DNA from: Oligoflexia bacterium
GTDB lineage: Bacteria; Bdellovibrionota_G; JALEGL01
Direction: 5' to 3'
Length of the DNA stretch: 64,000 nucleotides
Assembly (NCBI GenBank): GCA_035326705.1
Contig: DAOLES010000001.1
Span: forward strand, 561,653 to 625,652
Below are positions 59,488-64,000 of the stretch, one piece after another. Under the pieces are notes generated by a model. That model made no database searches and had not been told where the DNA came from. It saw nothing but the letters and a program-made list of their open reading frames with translations. Numbering within the stretch: the stretch's first letter is position 1; each line of letters begins with the position of its first letter. The position numbers were made by a program, and so were the translations under genes.

Positions 59488-60069
59488 ATGAAAGTTACTT
59501 TAGTTTTTTTTATAATGGCATATACGAATTACACTGTATATGCTCAAAACCAAGACTGTTTTTACTTGTTGATTGCTTCAACAGAACGAGAAATACAAAC
59601 TGAAAGTACGCAAGGCAGCCAAGATCTAGACTGTGGTTTTAGTCATCATATAAGACCAAGTATCACACACAATGACTATCATGAAACAAAGACAACCAAC
59701 AACGATACTATTACTTGTTTAAACTATCTCAAACGGAGTACTTTATGGGTGTCAGAAACTCCAGAGTATTTAGATCCACAGGTTAATCAATCTAAAAAAA
59801 ATTCACAACTCTATTATTCGGGAAAAGTATGCGGAGAACAAATTGAACATGATTTACATACACTTGCTAAGAATGTACAATCATACTCGTTAGATCAGTT
59901 TTTACAAACCAACTTTGTATTTTCTCAGAACCACCTTCCTCAAGCTATATACAAAGACAGCGAGCTTTCATGGACTATTCCTAATTTAAATATTCAATGC
60001 AATTGCACTATTAAAAGTGTAGGAACGTTGAAATGCAGTATTGAAAGCCTAGATAACTTTAAAGACTAA
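59488..60069 (+). CDS. Exported hypothetical protein, 193 aa
   Basis: Signal peptide MKVTLVFFIMAYTNYTVYAQ. Mature domain is Thr/Asn/His-rich with Cys in QDCFYLL, LDCGF, ITCLNYL, KVCGEQI and QCNCTI...KCSI. Family not recognised. Convergent with the PD40/kelch gene. Ribosome binding site GGGAAA is weak. Confidence 0.7.
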   Translation: MKVTLVFFIMAYTNYTVYAQNQDCFYLLIASTEREIQTESTQGSQDLDCGFSHHIRPSITHNDYHETKTTNNDTITCLNYLKRSTLWVSETPEYLDPQVNQSKKNSQLYYSGKVCGEQIEHDLHTLAKNVQSYSLDQFLQTNFVFSQNHLPQAIYKDSELSWTIPNLNIQCNCTIKSVGTLKCSIESLDNFKD

Positions 60070-60119
60070 ATTCTTTTTAAATTTTAGAGACAAGACAATC
60101 TTCTTAGCTCTCAATCTTT

Positions 60120-62069
60120 TTATTTGATATTCCAGATTTCATGTGTTGTTACTGGAAGGCTGTTTTCCCGACCCAACTCAAACGAGTGACCTCCTAAAAG
60201 ATGGATTTGATTTGTATTATTATCTAACAAGCCTCGTAAAAATGCTTTAGACTCGCGCATGTAACGTCCAGTATGAACCCATCCTTTTGCAGGGTTAGCC
60301 AAATCAAGTTTGTAAATATGATTGACGTAAAGTGCATCTCGATGCATGCTTTTACCATAAGGAAATACACCTCCAAAAGCATACAATGTGTTGCCTACAA
60401 CTGCAGCAGTGGGAGAAAATGAACCAAAAGGTAACGGGGGTAAGTTTTCAACTGCCATTGTTTCTGGATCAAATAGATCAACATTGGTCAAAAGTTTACC
60501 ATCTGCAAAGCCACCAACAAGAATAATTTTATTATTCCAAACAGTAGAAGCAAAACCTCTGCGGTATGGCTTAGGCAATTCAAATATTTCTGTTTCTCCA
60601 GTTTCTAAGTCAAAAACTTCTCCATTACCAACGTAACTTCCTTGCATCCATGTCCCAGAAAGCCAACCATATAAAAGATAAACTTTTGATCCAATTTGTG
60701 AAGCCGCATACGATGAACGCTTTTCAGCCAAAGGTAAACTTGACCAAGTCTCTGAACTTATGTCATAAACATCTACTGTATCCAAAGAAAACTGATCATT
60801 TGCATTGGGAGTATCATCAGGAATTCTCCCTCCCATAGCAAAAAGTTTATTATTATAGAAAAAAAGTTCAAAACCTTGCGCAGCATTAGGGCGTTGTAAG
60901 TTTTTAACTGTAAGCCAAGTTCCATCTGCATTTAAAATTTCTGTGCTTGAAACAATGGCATTGGAACTATGATCATGTTGCTTCCCTTGATTTCCACCCA
61001 TGACGACCCATCCATCTTGAATTTGGGCAAAACCAAAAGATGAGCGTGCTTGAACCATTTCTTTAGAGTTAAATGATTGTTGCATGTTTAAGTCACCACT
61101 AAAAGAAGGGACATAATGCACCCCCTCTCCAGCAAAGATTAAGCTGGGAGCATTATAAGCACCCTCAGAAGATAATTTTGCTTCAAAAAGACGAAACTCA
61201 TGCGAACGCTGTTCTTCATCAGAACTAAATACAATTGATCCATCTGGCTTAAACGTTGGAGCATAGTCAAAACCAGGTTGTTGTGTTATTCTTTGCGGAG
61301 GCTCTGAAAGATTAAGCCGATCATACACGTAAATATCATCATTACTCACTGCATTCTCAGTCACTCTACACACAGCTGCAATATATCGATCATCTTTTGA
61401 AATTGCAGGTTCAAAGCAGTATCCTTCCTCTGGTGTAATGCTTAACTGCTCTTTTGTATGCCGATCATAAATAACCACACGCTTGTTTCTAGCTCTTTTT
61501 GATGACCCTTCACTTTCTGGTTTTCCATAACTTTCATGAAACACAACATAACGTCCATCTGAAGACAATTTTGGAAAATAGGATTTATACTGTGATGGAA
61601 TAATTTCAATCTTGGCTTGATTATCTTGTCTGTCAATAACTACAATTCGGTTTTCTTTACTCTTGTTTCCATTTCTATCAATGGTTTCTGGCCCCACAGG
61701 TCCTGAATAAGTAATATAACGACCATTTCCGGAAAAAGATGCCATTAAGTTAAAACCAGCATTAGACCATTTTTTTTTAACACCTGTCACCAAATTTTTA
61801 ACCACTATGACATAATGACCATCCGATCTTTTTTCACTATAAATCAACTCTTGACCATCTGAGGATATGCTTGGATAAATTCCCCCTTCTACCAATACTT
61901 TGGGTGACTGTTTAGCAGTTTTTTCATAGATATATGCAACAACACTTTCATCATCTTCATTCCCAGTATACTCTTGCCAAGCATACACCATGCGTTGTTG
62001 CGAAAAACAAGCTAAAGCCCAAAAGCTTACACTTAAAAAAGTAAAAATTGATAATCTGATTTGTTTCAT
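60120..62069 (-). CDS. Exported PD40 (TolB-like) plus kelch double beta-propeller protein
   Basis: 649 residues. Signal MKQIRLSIFTFLSVSFWALACFSQQ, possibly a lipoprotein (ALAC). Residues about 40-320 carry TolB/PD40 repeats: YPSISSDGQELIYSEKRSDG, MASFSGNGRYITYSG, FPKLSSDGRYVVFHES, EPAISKDDRYIAAVCR, APTFKPDGSIVFSSD. Residues about 345-640 are kelch repeats with double-Gly blades: KLFAMGGRIPDD, KIILVGGFADGK, TLYAFGGVFPYG, QIHLLGGHSFEL. A perfect Fur-box palindrome lies 23-43 bases before the ATG, so iron starvation should induce it. Kelch/PD40 mixing is uncommon; possible surface iron or glycan-binding role is an inference. Confidence 0.87.
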   Translation of the reverse strand: MKQIRLSIFTFLSVSFWALACFSQQRMVYAWQEYTGNEDDESVVAYIYEKTAKQSPKVLVEGGIYPSISSDGQELIYSEKRSDGHYVIVVKNLVTGVKKKWSNAGFNLMASFSGNGRYITYSGPVGPETIDRNGNKSKENRIVVIDRQDNQAKIEIIPSQYKSYFPKLSSDGRYVVFHESYGKPESEGSSKRARNKRVVIYDRHTKEQLSITPEEGYCFEPAISKDDRYIAAVCRVTENAVSNDDIYVYDRLNLSEPPQRITQQPGFDYAPTFKPDGSIVFSSDEEQRSHEFRLFEAKLSSEGAYNAPSLIFAGEGVHYVPSFSGDLNMQQSFNSKEMVQARSSFGFAQIQDGWVVMGGNQGKQHDHSSNAIVSSTEILNADGTWLTVKNLQRPNAAQGFELFFYNNKLFAMGGRIPDDTPNANDQFSLDTVDVYDISSETWSSLPLAEKRSSYAASQIGSKVYLLYGWLSGTWMQGSYVGNGEVFDLETGETEIFELPKPYRRGFASTVWNNKIILVGGFADGKLLTNVDLFDPETMAVENLPPLPFGSFSPTAAVVGNTLYAFGGVFPYGKSMHRDALYVNHIYKLDLANPAKGWVHTGRYMRESKAFLRGLLDNNTNQIHLLGGHSFELGRENSLPVTTHEIWNIK

Positions 62070-62091
62070 GGTTTTCCTTTTATAATTTCAA

Positions 62092-62112
62092 TATTGATAA
62101 TCATTATCAATA
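62092..62112 (-). promoter_or_regulatory. Fur box upstream of the PD40/kelch gene
   Basis: ATTGATAATCATTATCAAT (62093-62111) is a perfect palindrome extended by one further T-A pair, matching the classical Fur consensus GATAATNATTATC. It sits 23 bases upstream of the ATG at 62069 with the AAGGAA ribosome binding site between them. It implies repression when iron is plentiful. Confidence 0.85.
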
Positions 62113-62221
62113 ATTTTATAAAAGTCAACTCATTTAAAACGATATTTTAATTAAAGAAAAAATCGCTTGTAGTAGTGACTGTTGTCAACGGTATTAAATA
62201 TAAAATTTTCTTTGATAAGGC

Positions 62222-62572
62222 TTACTCTCTAAAAATTTTTTCTAATGTTTTGCCTTTGGCAAGCTCATCTATCAATTTATCCAAAAATCTGATTTCACGC
62301 ATGAGAGAGTCCTCCATCTCTTCTATTCTAACACCACAAATCACACCTTTAATTAAAAGTCTTTTTGGATTAAGTTTTGGGGCATGTTTAATAAAGCTTT
62401 CAAAGTTAGTTTCATTGTTAAGATGTTCATTAAGTTCTTTTTTTGTATATCCCATAAGCCAAAACAAAATTTGATCCACCTCTTGTTTTGTACGTCCTTT
62501 TTTCTCTGCTTTAGCAACATAATACGGATAAACATTAGCAAATGGCATACTGTAAATTTTATGATTTTTCAT
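62222..62572 (-). CDS. DUF2200 family protein
   Basis: 116 residues matching DUF2200 end to end: IYSMPFANVYPYYVAKAEKKGRTKQEVDQILFWLMGYTKKELNEHL, NFESFIKHAPKLNPKRLLIKGVICGVRIEEMEDSLMREIRFLDKLIDELAKGK. No biochemical function is established for this family. Ribosome binding site AGAGAA is fair. Single gene. Confidence 0.92.
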   Translation of the reverse strand: MKNHKIYSMPFANVYPYYVAKAEKKGRTKQEVDQILFWLMGYTKKELNEHLNNETNFESFIKHAPKLNPKRLLIKGVICGVRIEEMEDSLMREIRFLDKLIDELAKGKTLEKIFRE

Positions 62573-62676
62573 AATAGTTCTCTTTTATAATTTTATTATA
62601 ATCGTATCATTACAAGAAACATAACCATAAATTATTTATGATCTGAAAGTTTTAATAAAAATTGTACACTATAATT

Positions 62677-63099
62677 ATGGAAAGATATATGGCCTTATTA
62701 AGAGGGACTAATGTCAGTGGACACAACAAGCTGCCCATGGCTTCTCTCAGCCAGGTTTTAGATTTTTTAAGCTGCGCTAACATATAAACTTATATTCAAA
62801 GTGGTAATGTTGTTTTTTTCATATCCTAAAAAAGCTTGAAACAATTGACAGAAAAAATTTAAAAAAAACTAATCATGATCATGGCTTTACACCAGATATT
62901 TTTTTATATAGCCGTGATAACTTTTTATAGTTCATCAAAGACGGTCTTTTTCAATATAAAAAATATATTTTATCTCTTAGCTCCTGACGGTATTAAACGC
63001 TCAAAGCTGGTACCACAAATTGAAAAAGCTATGGCCGCGCCAGTAACCGGTAGAAACTTTAATACCATTAAAAAATTAAAGTTTTTAATGGATGATTAA
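62677..63099 (+). pseudogene. DUF1697 gene, decayed
   Basis: The conserved DUF1697 start MERYMALLRGTNVSGHNKLPM begins at ATG 62677, and the conserved end LLAPDGIKRSKLVPQIEKAMAAPVTGRNFNTIKKL occurs before 63099. Between them are in-frame stops after SCANI, after VVFFIS and after TEKI, a change of frame, and a missing middle part (423 bases where about 530 are expected). The reading frame beginning at 62875 is only the 3' piece. The gene is dead but recent enough to recognise. Confidence 0.88.
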
Positions 63100-64000
63100 C
63101 GATCTAAAACTCTACTTATATATTGTTTAATCTTTTCTAGAGGGATGTCTAAAGCTGCGTCTCCTACATACCATTCAAGCGTAGAAAACTCAGGAACAGG
63201 TGAGGGTTTGATATTTGAAAAACCCCAGATACCCATCTCTTTTGCTACTTCCAACACACGTTTTGATAAATCATTGCTATCACCCTTAATCATAAGATGA
63301 AACATATTCACCTGCGGTATTTTAGGGTTAATGGAAATCCCCTCCATTGTTGCTATAACTGCACAAATTTCTTTGGTTTTTTTATAAAAACTTTCAAAAC
63401 TATGTATTCTTTTTTTTAAGTTATAGCGTGCTGATAAATATAAAGGTGCCGCCGTAATCAAATTACCGCCATGCCTTCTGTTCCAAACCCGCGCTTTTTT
63501 AATAAATATGCTGCTTCCGAGTAGTGCGGCACCTGCTATTGCTCCAATCCCCTTATAAAAACTAATATAGACACTATCAAATAAACTGGTTATTTCTTGA
63601 TAAGTCTTTTGATAATAGGGAGCGCATTCCCAAACTCTTGCACCATCAAGATGAACTTTAATATTTTTAGAGCGAAGATATGAAATTTGTTTCTTTAAAT
63701 CTTCCCATGAAGGTAATTGGCCTCCTATTTCTCTTTGCGGTAACTCAATAATTACTGCGGCCGGAATTTCTTTTAAATTTTTAAGATCTTCAATATTCAT
63801 CAACTGATCTTTATGACCAATCAATTCTGCGCTAAGGCCATGCAGTTTTTTATAAGCATGCTGCTCATGCAACTCTAAATGACAGGTTGGATGGAACGCT
63901 ATACGTGAATTTTTTTCTAAATCTGTCCATATACGCATGGCGATTAACTGTGCCATGGTACCGCTTTGCAGAAACACACAATCTTCAAAACCAAAAATGT
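63096..64000 (-). CDS. Low-specificity threonine aldolase-like PLP enzyme (partial, 5' end off the window)
   Basis: The frame continues past the window edge: codons upstream of GTG 63977 read IFGFEDC, joining VFLQSGTMAQ, the conserved N-terminal region (F/L-x-PSGTMA). Visible features are the PLP-contact KVHLDGARVWE (Asp/Arg), the Schiff-base region VYISFYKGIGAIAGAAL with Lys, and RRHGGNLITAAPLYLSARY, all of the fold-type I threonine aldolase / beta-eliminating lyase family. It cleaves L-threonine or allo-threonine to glycine and acetaldehyde in typical members. The stop overlaps the dead DUF1697 gene by four bases. Confidence 0.88.
   Translation of the reverse strand, partial: IFGFEDCVFLQSGTMAQLIAMRIWTDLEKNSRIAFHPTCHLELHEQHAYKKLHGLSAELIGHKDQLMNIEDLKNLKEIPAAVIIELPQREIGGQLPSWEDLKKQISYLRSKNIKVHLDGARVWECAPYYQKTYQEITSLFDSVYISFYKGIGAIAGAALLGSSIFIKKARVWNRRHGGNLITAAPLYLSARYNLKKRIHSFESFYKKTKEICAVIATMEGISINPKIPQVNMFHLMIKGDSNDLSKRVLEVAKEMGIWGFSNIKPSPVPEFSTLEWYVGDAALDIPLEKIKQYISRVLDR

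Noticed and set aside
62175..62474. 99-residue plus-strand reading frame
   Set aside because: Antisense to the well conserved DUF2200 gene.
62875..63099. Independent small protein of 74 residues
   Set aside because: It is the frame-shifted 3' end of the dead DUF1697 gene, recognisable by LLAPDGIKRSKL and TGRNFNTIKKL.
1..64000. tRNA, rRNA, CRISPR array, insertion sequence or prophage
   Set aside because: No tRNA T-loop-like conserved segments, no regularly spaced repeats, no transposase or integrase, and no structural phage gene set were seen; the tail-collar domain is on a lipoprotein.

Overview
The window comes from an AT-rich, free-living diderm bacterium. Lipobox and signal-peptide proteins, an outer-membrane-barrel-like protein, a cbb3-type terminal oxidase with a CcoN-CcoO fusion, RadD, Uup and a Fur box all point to a Gram-negative cell envelope. 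The sequence alone does not fix the phylum. A proteobacterial or Bdellovibrionota-like lineage is an inference only. I saw no rRNA, tRNA, CRISPR, insertion sequence or prophage. Genes are dense, and most intergenic regions are under 250 bases.

Layout. 0-16 kb is housekeeping and DNA care: thyA-folA, mutM, a DEDDy exonuclease, a Rep/UvrD helicase, an RRM protein, a photolyase-SDR pair divergent from a pirin, a DEAD-box helicase, an AlkC-like glycosylase, dCMP deaminase, and an adjacent FAD oxidase plus MnmM-type methyltransferase that probably finish the tRNA wobble-uridine modification. 16-21 kb holds small enzymes, delta-1-pyrroline-5-carboxylate dehydrogenase, a 2OG-Fe(II) oxygenase and a universal stress protein. 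At 21.6-24.3 kb is a large unrecognised secreted protein with a possible kinase-like core and a C-terminal His/Cys domain. 24.4-32.8 kb is a complete microaerobic module: ccoI-ccoS-ccoNO-ccoQ-ccoP-ccoG in one direction, a divergent TauE/SafE-family gene, and an FNR-like regulator. 33-44 kb has membrane proteins, a ClC channel, glpD, acs, a rhomboid, Sua5, and the radD-GFA-DUF1428-alkD repair operon. 44-54 kb has Uup, a MATE transporter, SDRs and a CPA2 antiporter. 54.5-62.1 kb is an accessory stretch rich in exported proteins and poor in recognisable ones, including a tail-collar lipoprotein, a beta-helix lipoprotein, a crystallin-like protein and a Fur-box-controlled PD40/kelch protein. The right end has DUF2200, a dead DUF1697 gene and a partial threonine aldolase.

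Two regulatory themes emerge from reading upstream regions. First, many genes have no Shine-Dalgarno sequence. Instead a -10-like hexamer ends six or seven bases before the start codon (thyA, photolyase, pirin, dCMP deaminase, 2OG oxygenase, the TauE-like gene, ClC, acs, one SDR), as expected for leaderless mRNAs. Second, three palindromes of the form ATGA-N6-TCAT lie upstream of the universal stress gene, between ccoI and the TauE-like gene, and directly at the start of the FNR-like gene. They look like the operators of that regulator. Two of them sit about 41 bases upstream of predicted transcription starts. The regulator carries Met where FNR has the base-reading Ser212, which may explain the variant half-site.

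Two genes are remnants: a C-terminal beta-helix fragment near 49.2 kb and a DUF1697 gene with several in-frame stops near 62.9 kb.
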